Origin: Ahaetulla prasina
Taxonomy: Eukaryota > Chordata > Lepidosauria > Squamata > Colubridae
Reading direction: 5' to 3'
NCBI RefSeq assembly: GCF_028640845.1
Contig: NC_080542.1
Location: 13,843,901 to 13,907,900, forward strand
Length of the DNA: 64,000 nt
The translations under genes and the position numbers were made by a program. Below the pieces are notes generated by a model, which saw nothing but the letters and a program-made list of their open reading frames with translations, was not told the origin of the DNA and did not search any database. Of the stretch, positions 35,544 to 46,900 are shown piece by piece (within the stretch, counting starts at the first letter, position 1; each line of letters opens with the position of its first letter).

Positions 35544-38353
35544 GGGGTGGAGGGGTGGCGGTTGTTAATAAAGAGAGTCTAGAGCCGAGGGAGGCCACTG
35601 TACCTCAGATAGCCAGTTGTGAATCCCTTTATGTGAAGTGGGGGTATAGTATGCAGGTGGGCTTGTTGATCACGTTGATCCTTGCTGCGTGACAACAGCC
35701 CTGCCCAAGTTGCTTGAGATGATAGCCGGGATGGCAGTTGATACCCTAGGCTTATGGTCATGGGGGATTTCAACTTGCCATCGGCCGGTGTGTCGTCAAC
35801 GGCAGCTTGGGAGTTCATGGCCTCCATGATGGCCATGGACCTGACCCAACTAGTTGACGGCCACACCCACGTTGGAGGAAGCACACTGGATCTGATTTTT
35901 GTCTCTGGACAGTGGTTGAATGATCTGGATGTACGAGAATTAGCCATTGAACCTTTGTCATGGTCAGATCACTCTCTCCTTCGTCTGGACTTTCGGATCA
36001 CCGCTCAACACCGCAGGGAGATGGGGCCAATGCGTTGGTTCCGTCCCAGGCGACTGATGGACCCAGAGAGGTTCCTGACGGAGCTTGGGCTGTTCCCTGG
36101 TGATCTGGCCCACGGCTCGGCCGAGGAGCTTGTCGCAATCTGGGAACAGGCTGCGGCGGGTAGTTTGGACCATGTCGTGCCTTTGCGGCTCTGACCCGGC
36201 ATAGGTCTCAACCGGCTCCCTGGTTTTCCGAGGAGCTGAGGGAGATGAAATGCTGGAAAAGACACCTTGAGAGTGCTTGGAGGTCCAGCCGTTCTGAAGC
36301 TGACCGAACACTAGTCAGGTCTCATATTCAGACCTACCTAGTGGCATTGAGGGAGGCCAAGCGGGCCTATGTTTCTACCCTCATTGCCTCAGCAGATAAC
36401 CACCTGGCCTCCCTGTTTAGGGTGACTCACTCTCTCCTTCACCAGGAGGGGCGCGATGATCCCTTACAGGGTTGTGCTGAGGATTTTAGCAGGTATCTGT
36501 ACGATAAAATCACTCAGCTCCGGGACGGTTTGGACCAAAATTGGGTAGTTTCAGGCGAGGTGATGGAGGCTAGTCTTGTTGAGACCATCTGGGAGGAGTT
36601 TGATCCTGTGGCTCCTGAGGACATGGACAGGTTGCTGGGGCAGCTGAATGCCACCACATGTTTATTGGACCCATGTCCCTCCTGGTTGGTGCTGGCCACC
36701 CAGGAGGTTACACGAGGCTGGCTCCAGGGAATTGTCAACGCTTCCTTGAGGGAGGGTGTTGTTCCCACCACCTTGAAAGAGGCGGTGGTGAGACCCCTCC
36801 TCAAGAAGCCCTCCCTGGACCCAGCTGTTTTGGGAAACTACCGTCCAGTCTCCAACCTTCGCTTTGTGGCGAAGGTTGTTGAGAGTGTGGTGGCACATCA
36901 GTTACCCCAGTACCTGGATGAATCTGTCTATCTAGACCCGTTCCAGTCCGGTTTCCGACCCGGGTACAGCACGGAGACAGCTTTGGTCGCGTTGGTGGAT
37001 GACCTCTGGAGGGCTCGGGACAGGGGTTATTCCTCTGCCCTGGTCCTCCTAGATCTCTCAGCGGCTTTCGATACCATCGACCATGGTATCCTGCTGCGGC
37101 GGTTGGGGAGTTTAGGAGTGGGAGACACTGTTTTTCGGTGGCTCTCGTCCTATCTCTCCGACCGATCGCAGACGGTGTTGGCCGGGGGGCAGAGATCGAC
37201 TGCAAGGCGCCTCCTGTGTGGGGTGCCACAGGGGTCGGTTCTCTCGCCTCTCCTGTTCAACATCTACATGAAGCCGCTGGGTGAGGTCATCAGTGGTTTT
37301 GGGGTGAGTTATCAACTGTACGCGGATGACACCCAGCTGTACATTTCCACCCCTGACCACCCCAATGAAGCTGTCAAAGTGTTGTCTTGGTGTTTGGAGG
37401 CCGTGCGGGTCTGGATGGGGAGAAACAGGCTCAAGCTCAACCCCTCCAAGACTGAGTGGCTGTGGATGCCGGCATCCCGGTACAGTCAGCTACAACCGCT
37501 GCTGACCGTTGGGGGCGAATCATTGGCCCCAATGGAGAGGGTGCGCAATCTGGGTGTTCTCCTGGATGGATGGTTGACTTTTGAAGTTCATTTGGTGACC
37601 GTCTCCAGGAGAGCTTTTTACCAGGTTCGCCTGGTTCGCCAGTTGTGCCCCTTTCTAGACCGGGATGCCTTATACACGGTCACTCATGCCCTCATCACTT
37701 CTCGCCTGGACTACTGCAATGCTCTCTACATGGGGCTTCCCTTGAAGAGCACCCGGAGGCTCCAGTTGGTCCAGAATGCAGCTGCGCGGGTGATAGAGGG
37801 AGCCACTCGTGGCTCTCATATAACACCTATCCTGCGCAGGCTGCACTGGCTGCCTGTGGTCTTCCGGGTGCACTTCAAGGTGTTGGTTACCACCTTTAAA
37901 GTGCTCCATGGCTTAGGACCCGGATATCTTCGGGACCGCCTTCTGTTACCACAGGCCTCCCACCGATCGGTGCACTCCCATAGAGAGGGTCTCCTCAGGG
38001 TGCCGTCAGCCAAACAGTGTCGGCTGGCGACCTCCAGGGGGAGAGCCTTCTCTGTGGGGGCACCTACTCTCTGGAATGAGCTTCCCCCAGGACTTCGACA
38101 ACTTCCTGACCTCCGGACCTTTCGCCGCAAGCTGAAGACATATTTATTCTTCCAAGCAGGACTGGCATAAAATGGGCTTTTTAATTGGATTTTAAATGGG
38201 GTTTTATATTATATTATGTATTTTATATTTTATTTTATAGGCCATATCGAATAAGTTTTTTAAATAGTGATTTTATTGTAGTGTATTGTATTGTTTTTTA
38301 TCTGGCTGTTCACCGCCCTGAGTCCTTCGGGAGAAGAGCGGTATAAAAATTAA

Positions 38354-38442
<89 letters not shown>
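35544..38442 (+). mobile_element. L2-clade LINE with a long reverse-transcriptase ORF
   Basis: 2.9 kb inserted downstream of gene A; gene B shows the empty site at 62,303-62,306, giving a possible 4-bp TSD taaa (35540-35543, 38443-38446). The first piece 35754-36194 covers the endonuclease C terminus (MGDFNLPSAG, STLDLIFVSG, WSDHSLL). After a frame break the 641-codon ORF 36245-38170 holds the [67 protein letters not shown], then the conserved C-terminal segment LVTSRLDYCNALY-like (here ALITSRLDYCNALYMGLPLK). It ends in the GC hairpin and (ATT)n. 5'-truncated and lacking an intact endonuclease, so not autonomous now. Confidence 0.9.
38350..38442 (+). repeat. (ATT)n microsatellite tail of L2
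   Basis: About 29 ATT units directly after ggtataaaaattaa. Confidence 0.95.
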
Positions 38443-38445
<3 letters not shown>

Positions 38446-38486
38446 ATAGAGGAAATTTATTATTTATTTATTTATTTATTTAATAG

Positions 38487-39258
38487 ATCTATTGCTTTAC
38501 CTTGATCAAGGTAAAGCAATAGATGCAATCTACATAGACTTCTGCAAAGCTTTTTACTCAGTAGTACATGATAAACTACTCCTCAAACTAAAATCCTACG
38601 GCGTTTTGGGCCCTCTTCACAATTGGATAAATGCCTTCCTGTCAAACAGACAACAAGTGGTCCAAATTGGCAACGCTATATCAAATCCTGTTCCTGTCAA
38701 AAGTGGCGTTCCCTAAGGTAGTGTTCTTGGTCCAACGCTCTTCATACTATACATAAATGATCTCTGTGACCTCATCTCAAGTTATTGTGTTCTCTTTCCT
38801 GACGATGTCAAACTATTTAATACCACTAACAATACTTCTACCCTTCAAGAAGACTTCGACTTAGTTTCCGATTGGTCTAAAACTTGGCAACTCCAAATCT
38901 ATACCAGCAAATGCTCAGTCTTACATAATGGAAAAAATAATCCTATCAACAAGTACAAACTCGATGGTCATTACCTTACTGATGACCCTCACCCTGTCAA
39001 AGATCTTGGTGTTCTCATATCAAATGACATAAATGCTAAAGCCCACTGCAACTACATAGCAAAAAAAGGCTCTAAAAGTAGTAAACCTAATTTTACACAG
39101 CTTCTTTTCCAAAAACTCTACACTACTAACTAGAGCATACAAAACATTTGCCAGACCTATTCTTAAATACAGCTCATCAGTCTGGAACCCATACCACATC
39201 TCTGACATAAATACAATAGAACGCGTCCAGAAATATTTTACTAGAAGAGTTCTTCGCA
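38487..39258 (+). mobile_element. CR1-group LINE (family b) fragment, sense, with 38-bp palindromic start
   Basis: Codes [20 protein letters not shown] and KSGVP, then a stop, FLDDVKLF-like and KDLGVLISNDINAKAHCNY pieces; many breaks. It begins in a 38-bp perfect palindrome (38487-38524, centred on cttgatcaag) and ends abruptly at 39,258 against an inverted copy of the same family. Confidence 0.8.
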
Positions 39259-39410
39259 TTTGCTGGTTGAGATTTGGAGCTGCCAAATTTTTGACCATTC
39301 TGACACAGTCAAGGTCTTTTTGAAGGGTATCTGCATTGTTGGTAGTGTTAGTTTAACATCATCGACAAAGAGAACACAATTACTTATAATAATTGTTATG
39401 GGTAGGGCCC
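39259..39410 (-). mobile_element. Remnant of LINE family b upstream of gene B
   Basis: Starts tttgctggttgagatttgga and matches 17,857-18,010 of the copy upstream of gene A. Its left part has been replaced by the sense fragment at 38,487-39,258. Confidence 0.75.
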
Positions 39411-39595
39411 AAACCCGTTACAAAAATTCTTTTTCAAAATTGGATTGAAGTTCTCCTGATCGCTACAGAATTTTGAGATCCAGAGATAGCAGAACGAACA
39501 TTCTGAAAATGCCCATCTCTTAGTAGGGGAAGCATAAGTCCACCATAACAGGTTCAGCCCCCATTCCAAAGCTCCATTTCCAATTGACTCTATCT

Positions 39596-39903
39596 CAGAG
39601 GTGAAATCCAGCAGGTTCTGACCGGTTCTGGAGAACCGGTAGCGGAAATTTTGAGCAGTTTGGAGAACCGGTAGCAGAAATTTTGAGCAGTTCGGAGAAT
39701 TGGCAAATACCACATCTGCCTGGCCCCAGAGTGGGGTAGAAATGGAGATTTTGCAATATCCTTTCCCTAGGAGTGGAAGGGAATGGGGATTTTGCAGTAT
39801 ACTTCTCTTGCCATATCCACCAACCCATGCCTACCAAGCCACACCACGCCCACCAAGCAACGCCCACAGAATCAGTAGTAAAAAAAATTGGATTTCACCA
39901 CTG
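39596..39903. mobile_element. hAT MITE upstream of gene B (shared with A, absent from C)
   Basis: Left end cagaggtgaaatcc, right end atttcaccactg, TSD ctctatct at 39588-39595 and ctctatgg at 39904-39911. An internal segment (about 39,630-39,690) with gagaaccggtagc is partly duplicated. Confidence 0.78.
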
Positions 39904-40654
39904 CTCTATGGAATGTGGAAACATTCCAGGGTGATGTCCTTCTAGAGTTTGAATGAATATTATAGTATTCAAGAAAGACTCTTCTTATTTGTTTATTTAT
40001 ATTTCACCCTTTTTCACTTCCCATCTCCCTCAGAGAGGCGGTCTGGCTGGTATACAATTTAATCAATTAAATTAAGCATTAAAACAGAATAACGGGTTTT
40101 TTTTTTAAAGCAAAGTATTAAATATTAAAAAAGGTAATATGTATGAAGCAAAATTGGTGGGCCAAATTACCTCAAATGGTTTGTTTCTATTCCTTTTTCC
40201 CCCCTCTGGTGGTGTTCTCATTTGTTTTCTTCTGTGCATATGAACTCTTACGGCCCTATTATTTTTTTGTTTACTTCATGCCTTACTTCCAAAGGTTCAT
40301 AACCGTGCAGCAAGGACTATTGCAATACGATAAACATGTCTCCTTCTGATATTTTTCAAAGTACTGCTGCAAAGAATGATACTGATTACTGATGAAGGAT
40401 AGTGATTGTTCCTTCTCCAAATCTTAAGGGAATTCCAGCAGGCACTATAAAAGTGATCTCCCTGGATTAAGACATTGCATTCTATTAATATCTGGTTAGA
40501 AATACAGAAATGCACATAGGTAGGATTAGTATTTCATCTGTGACACTTCATTTTTTTTAACTTTAAATAAAATTCATTGTCTTAAGTTTAGATAATATTA
40601 ATGAATGGTCAGGTAGTTGAATGGAAACATAGGAGTTACTGTTTGATCTCTACA

Positions 40655-40896
40655 ATGACTACTACATGTTATAGTCAGTTGGTTATATTCAGAACATTAG
40701 TTTTACCTTTTTTCCCAACTATGATGAGCATTTCTCCTCCCTACATTTACAAATTTAATAATCCTCCTTCAATTGTTCATAAATATTATCAATCTGGAGA
40801 TTTAATCATTGCTGCTATTATTTATCAGGTTCTCTTTCTTTCAAATGAGATCACTTTTCATAGCTGTCCTAAGTATGAAATCCTTGATCAGTACAT
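40655..40896 (+). CDS. V2R gene B exon 1
   Basis: [20 protein letters not shown] leader from the ATG at 40655, 242 nt, donor acat|gtaagt. The conserved YTCK of A and C reads YIYK here, removing the N-terminal cysteine, and HEYYQ reads HKYYQ. Otherwise it is collinear with A. Confidence 0.82.
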
Positions 40897-40929
40897 GTAA
40901 GTATCTGACTACTTCTCCTCCTCCTCCTC

Positions 40930-40960
<31 letters not shown>

Positions 40961-43900
40961 TTTTTTTTTTGTTCAAAAAGTTTTTATTGGTCAAAAAAGG
41001 TTTATACAGATACATATCAGGTATGGTAAATTTTCATTTTTCTTATCCAATATAAGAATTTTGCTCAAATTTTTTAACACATACAACAGCCATATGGCAA
41101 GCAGGTGACACGAAGTAACTAAGTTTACAAATCTTACATACACAATAAAGAAGGGTCAAGAATAAACAAAATATCATACAAAAGAGAATAAGGAAAACCA
41201 ACACAATACCAAATATCTTTATCACTTCCTAGTTTTGGATCTCAGAACTCTGGGTTCAGCCTGACCCAACTCCAGGGCCGCAACAGCGGCAGCCTCCGCC
41301 CATGGTCTATAACCTCCCTTCTTCAATTCCTGGGTCATCTGATTCCAGGAGGCTTTGTTCCTCCACGTAGGCCGTAGCCTCCAATTGTACTAATTTTTCG
41401 TAATGCCCTCCCGGAAAATCATCAATCCCTCTGGCATCAGCCATCTGAAGCCTACTCCCTTCTGGTACAATTTGCTTGACAAAAAGAAATATTTCTTTCT
41501 CATTTCACGTACCTGTCTGGGAATCTGCCTCAGAATGGCTATCTCCCTGCCCCTGTAAGTCAGTGCCCCACTCCTCTGTTATCTAAAATTTCATCTCTCG
41601 TCTCTCTTCTCACAAATTTGACATGAACCTCTCTGGGAACTGCATGCGTGCGTGCATATTGTGAATTAACTCTATAAACTCGATCCAGATCCCAATTCAT
41701 GAAATCAACACCTCTCCCAAGAAATTCTCCCAACAATTTAGTCACAACATCTCTCAAATCTTCTTGGTCCACTTCTTCCAAATTTTGAAACCTAAGGAAA
41801 TAAGACATTTTATCCATCTGTAGTCCAAGCACAGCATTGCCTGTCATCTCCTCTCTTTTCTGCACTGCCGCATCTCACCCTCAGACCTTCCACTTTCTGC
41901 TTGTTTTCTGCTGAGACTTGTTGAGTATCCTTTAAATCCTTTTGGATAGTCACAATTTCTGCTCTTATTTCCGTTTGGCCTCTTTGCAAATCATCCAGTT
42001 TCTTGTCCATATTGGATAACTTTTCCAGAATTCTCTCCATCTCTCCAGCAGTTGGTCTCTGACCTTTTGCCATTTGAAAAAAAATTCAAAATCCTCAGGC
42101 AAGCACAGTATCCTTGTAATTTCCTCCGGATCCACCAGGGGGCACTCACAGGAGCAACGAGTCCAGAGTACAGTTAGTCAACCAGGAAGCCGAAGGGAAG
42201 TGATGTCATCAAGATTCTCATAGTGAAGGCGGAAGCTGGGCGCCACCACTGTTCCCCAGAGGAGGGGCCTCAAACCCTCCCTCCTAAATTTCTCCATCAC
42301 CTCTTCTCTCCAGAGCTCCACAAAACCAGTAATCTTCTTATTTTAAGTTCTCCTCTCTCCAGAATGACTCGTGCTCCTTCCAGCCGCAGGGAGAAAAACC
42401 CCCGCACTCCGAGCACTCCACTCGCGTTACCGATATCCCTTCCTTCTCCATTCCTCAATTCTTCTCCGTTCCTGTTCACCACCAGGCTGCTGCAGTTATA
42501 AATCAAAGCCCGGTGTCACGGGCGGCAGGCGACCAAAGTAATGGCCGTGGCCGTGGCCTCAAACCCCGCCGAGCCTGAACACCTGGCCCCTGCAATATAT
42601 GTAGGTATCATACAAAAAGATTATATAGTATATAAACACATATATGAGTAAATATAAGGAGGTATAAGCATATATATAGGAAGAAGAAAAGAAAAACAAT
42701 AGGACAGGAACGGTAGGCACGTTTGTGCGCTTATGCACGCCCCTTATGATCTTCTTAGGAATTGGGTGAGGTCAATAGTAGAAAGTTTTTGGATAAAACT
42801 TTTAGGATTATGGGAAGAGACCACAGAGTCAGGTAAAGTATTCCAAGCACTGATGATTCTGTTACAGAAGTCATATTTTCTGCAATCTAGATTAAAGCGG
42901 TTGACATTAAGTTTAAATCTGTTAGTTGCTCTAGTATTATTGCAGTTAAAGCTGAAGTAGTCTTTAACAGGAAGGACATTACAATAGATGATTCTGTGAG
43001 TTAAACTTAGGTCTTGTCGAAGGCGACTGAGTTCCAAGTTTTCTAAGCCTAGGATTTCAAGTCTGGTGGGATAGGGTATTTTATTGTTTTCAGAGGAATG
43101 GAGAACTCTTCTTGTAAAATATTTCTGGACACGTTTAATTGTATTGATGTCAGAGATGTGGTGTGGGTTCCAAACAGGTGAGCTGTATTCTAGAATTGGT
43201 CTAGCAAATGTTTTATATGCTCTGGTTAGTAGTGTGGTGTTTTTGGAAAAGAAGCAAAATTAGGTTTACAACTCTTAGAGCTTTTTTTGCTATGTAGTTG
43301 CAGTGGGCTTTGGCACTTAGATCATTTGACATGAAAACTCCAAGGTCTTTAACGGGATGGGGGTCGTCTGTAAGATAATGTCCATCTAGTATGTACTTAG
43401 TTTTTGGGTTCTTTTTTCCTATATGTAAGACTGAGCATTTGCTGGTTGAAATTTGGAGCTGCCAATTTTTAGACCAAGCGGTTAGATGATCAAGGTCGTT
43501 TTGAATGATAGAAGTATTGTCTGTGGTGTTAAATAGTTTGACATCATCAGCAAAGAGAACACAATTACTTGAGATATGGTCACAAAGATCATTAATGTAT
43601 AGTATAAAGAGTGTTGGTCCAAGGACGCTGCCTTGAGGAACGCCACTCTTGAAAAGAACAGGATTTGATAGAGCATTGCCAATTTTGACCACTTGTTGTC
43701 TGTTAGACAGAAAAGCAGCTATCCATTTGTGGAGGGGTCCTGAGATGCCATAGGATATTAGTTTTAGGAGAAGTTTATCATGTACTACTGAGTCAAAAGC
43801 TTTGCTTCTCTTCTTTTCTTTCATTGACACCTAAATGTATTTTCTTTCACTTTTATGCTTAAAAGTATTGTTTGCTAGTCAGTTGATATGATCAGTTCCA

Positions 43901-46900
43901 GTGACCATATTTAGTCGTTTTTAATTTCAGAGCTGTCTTAATATTGATGTTGAAATGGAGATGAATATTGTTAATTTTAATCATAAAGCATATGGATTTC
44001 ATTCTCCTCAAGAAATTTCCTTCCTTCAGCAAAGTCCCTTGTTGAAAGTAAAAAAAAAGTTTGACTAAACTACATATTGCAGAAGCTCTCTGGTGAATCT
44101 TGAGGGGTTTTTTTCTTTTATTTCATCCAGATATAAAACAGGAAACCCACTAGTGCATAATTTAGGTTATAATAGGTCTAGGGTGTAAAATGGAGCTAGC
44201 TTCCTTTGCTTAGAAAATACAGATAGGATATAGATAATACTGCATGAATTTTTTTCTCCTCAAGAAACTGACTAATCTAAATATTGCAGATATCCTCTGG
44301 TTAATCTTGAGCTTATTCGTCTTTCGGTTCATAAAGATATAAAAGAGGAACCCTCCAGTGCATATTTTAGATTATTATACATTTAGGTGTGAGTTGGCTT
44401 CCTTCTCTCCGATAATACAGATAAGATATAGATAATACTGAAATCAGATAGAAACATGGAAAATGGATGTGTTTCATGTTTAAACTCAGTAAACTGGTGT
44501 TTGATCCATTACCTCTCCTGGAAGCTGTTTCCAAGGTTCTATTTCACTTTGGTGAAGTTAATACCTTTTAGCAATAGTTTAGAACTTCCCTCCTGTCAGT
44601 TAGAGATTATGTCCCCATGTTCTTATGTTGTAATTAATATTGAGAACATTGCCTTCTAGAACCTTATTCACACTCTTTAATATATTTAAAGATTTCAATC
44701 ATGTCCCCCTTTCTCTAGGCTGCACATATTCAGATCCTCTAATATTTCCTTATATTTTTTGTCCCTCAAACCTTGCATCATTTTTCTTGCCTATATCTTG
44801 ACTCACTCAATCTTATCAATATCTTTTTTTAAGTGAGATCTCCAGAACTGTACTCATTATTTCAAATGGGGTCTAAGTTAATGCCACCTTAGCTCAATGT
44901 TAAGTAGCCACAACTAGATTGGTGCTTTCCAGTTGATAAAAACTAGGGCTATTATTTGATAGCGACCAAATTCCAAATGTCCAGAACTAACAATAAACAC
45001 TAATTTATATCTTCATGAATATATATGTATAAAACAGCTGTGCAATTTTGAAGCAGAAATATATTGACATAGTTTATATCACCACAAAGGTTTATCACTC
45101 ATAATTACCAGCACACTTTGGCTCTGGCATTTGCTGTAAAGGAGATCAATGAAGATTCTGGGATTTTACCCAATGTTAGCCTTGGTTTCTATATTGCTAC
45201 TGACTACAATATGGAAAGTACGACTTATCATTTAGCAATGGAGTTTCTATCTACAAAAGATGAATTTATACCCAACTACAAATGTAATGACCAGACCAAC
45301 ACAGTAGCTGTCATTGGAGGACCCCGTGGTAACACCTGTCTCAACATGGCAATCTCTCTGTGCAACTACAAATTTCCCCAGGTGAGACAAAAAATGGATC
45401 AATATGAGAGGATCACCAGCTATTTATTCTATTCAGAAGGTGGGTCTCTGAAATGAAAATTTCAGCAAAACCATGAAAAAGAACATCTTGAAAGGACTGT
45501 CTCTTTTTGCTTGATGGGCAACATTGCATATGTCATCTAAACCTAATTTTTAAGCACCCTATTTTTGAATCCCACTCAAACCCAGAGATTAGATTAAATA
45601 AACCCACATGCATTGGTTTTTAATTTTTGTTTTTATTTTGGAAGAAATCCTTCTTTCTTACGTTCTTCTGACTTCCTTCGTTTAGATCACATATGGATCA
45701 GCTCCACTGATGAATCCTGAAACAGCAACATTTGTCAAATGGATGTTCCCGGATGACAACCACCAATTTCAAGGAATACTGCACTTATTGTTGCATTTTG
45801 GATGGACCTGGGTTGGGTTAGTTTCCATGTATGAAGAAGATAGGGACAGATTCATTCAAAAGAGGCTTTCCATGTTTTCAGAGAGAGGAATCTGCTTTGA
45901 TTTTATAGAATGTCTTCCCCTGATAATATATGGTAATGAAGCTGCTGCGTATATAGAAAATGCAGACAAAATATTCAAAGTGATCATGGAAAGTACAGTC
46001 ATTGCAGTTATCTTATATGCTGAAATTGCAGGCTGGGTGCCTTTGAGACTAATGATCTATTTTTTCAGTTATGATAATATTCCAAAGGAGAGAAAGGACA
46101 AAGTTTGGATCATGACAGCCCAGATGGAATTCACATCCATTCTAATGCAGAGACCGTTGCCCATTGATTTTCTCCATGGTGCACTTTCTTTTGCAATTCA
46201 CTCAAAGCAGTTGACCGGATTCCAACAATTTATGCAGAATAGAAAGCCAAACTTAGAAAAAGACGATGGATTGATTAGGGATTTCTGGAAAAATGCATTT
46301 GAATGCTCATTCTCCAGTGATATTACAGATGGGAATGCTGAAATGATCTGCACTGGAGAAGAAAAGCTGGAGACTCTTCCTAATTCTGTCTTTGACACCA
46401 CCACAAATGCACATAGTTACAGCGTCTACAATGCAGTCTATGCTGTGGCACATGCTCTGAAGGCCATGTACTCTTCCAAACTCAAAGGGGGTCGAAAAAT
46501 GGATGAGAGGAGATGGAAGCTTTTTCTCCGATCACCTTTGCCAGTAATGTTGTTTAATGAAAAATTTGGGGAAATCATCAAGTACCAGAACAGGAGACTG
46601 GTTTTGTGTTTTGTTTTGTTTTGTTGTGTTGTTTTAACAGTTAGAATGCTTTATAATTATATGTAGTTTTTAAAGCTATATAGAAGTAGTTGATATTTTC
46701 ATATGAAAGAAAATTTTTAAAAAAGGAATATTAATCTAAGGCTTAGTTAAAGACACAATATATATATAACATACGAGCTCCATTTTATGTCTAAAATGGT
46801 ATGTACAGGATATTTTTCAATCCATTATATTTGACAATTTTTTACGTAGAAAATGAAAACTGCTTAACTATTGAATAGCATTATTATTCTTCACCAGCTT

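Noticed and set aside
36245..38170. 641-aa ORF as a host gene
   Set aside because: It is the reverse transcriptase of an L2-clade LINE (YADD, AFDTIDHGIL) ending in the LINE hairpin and ATT tail.
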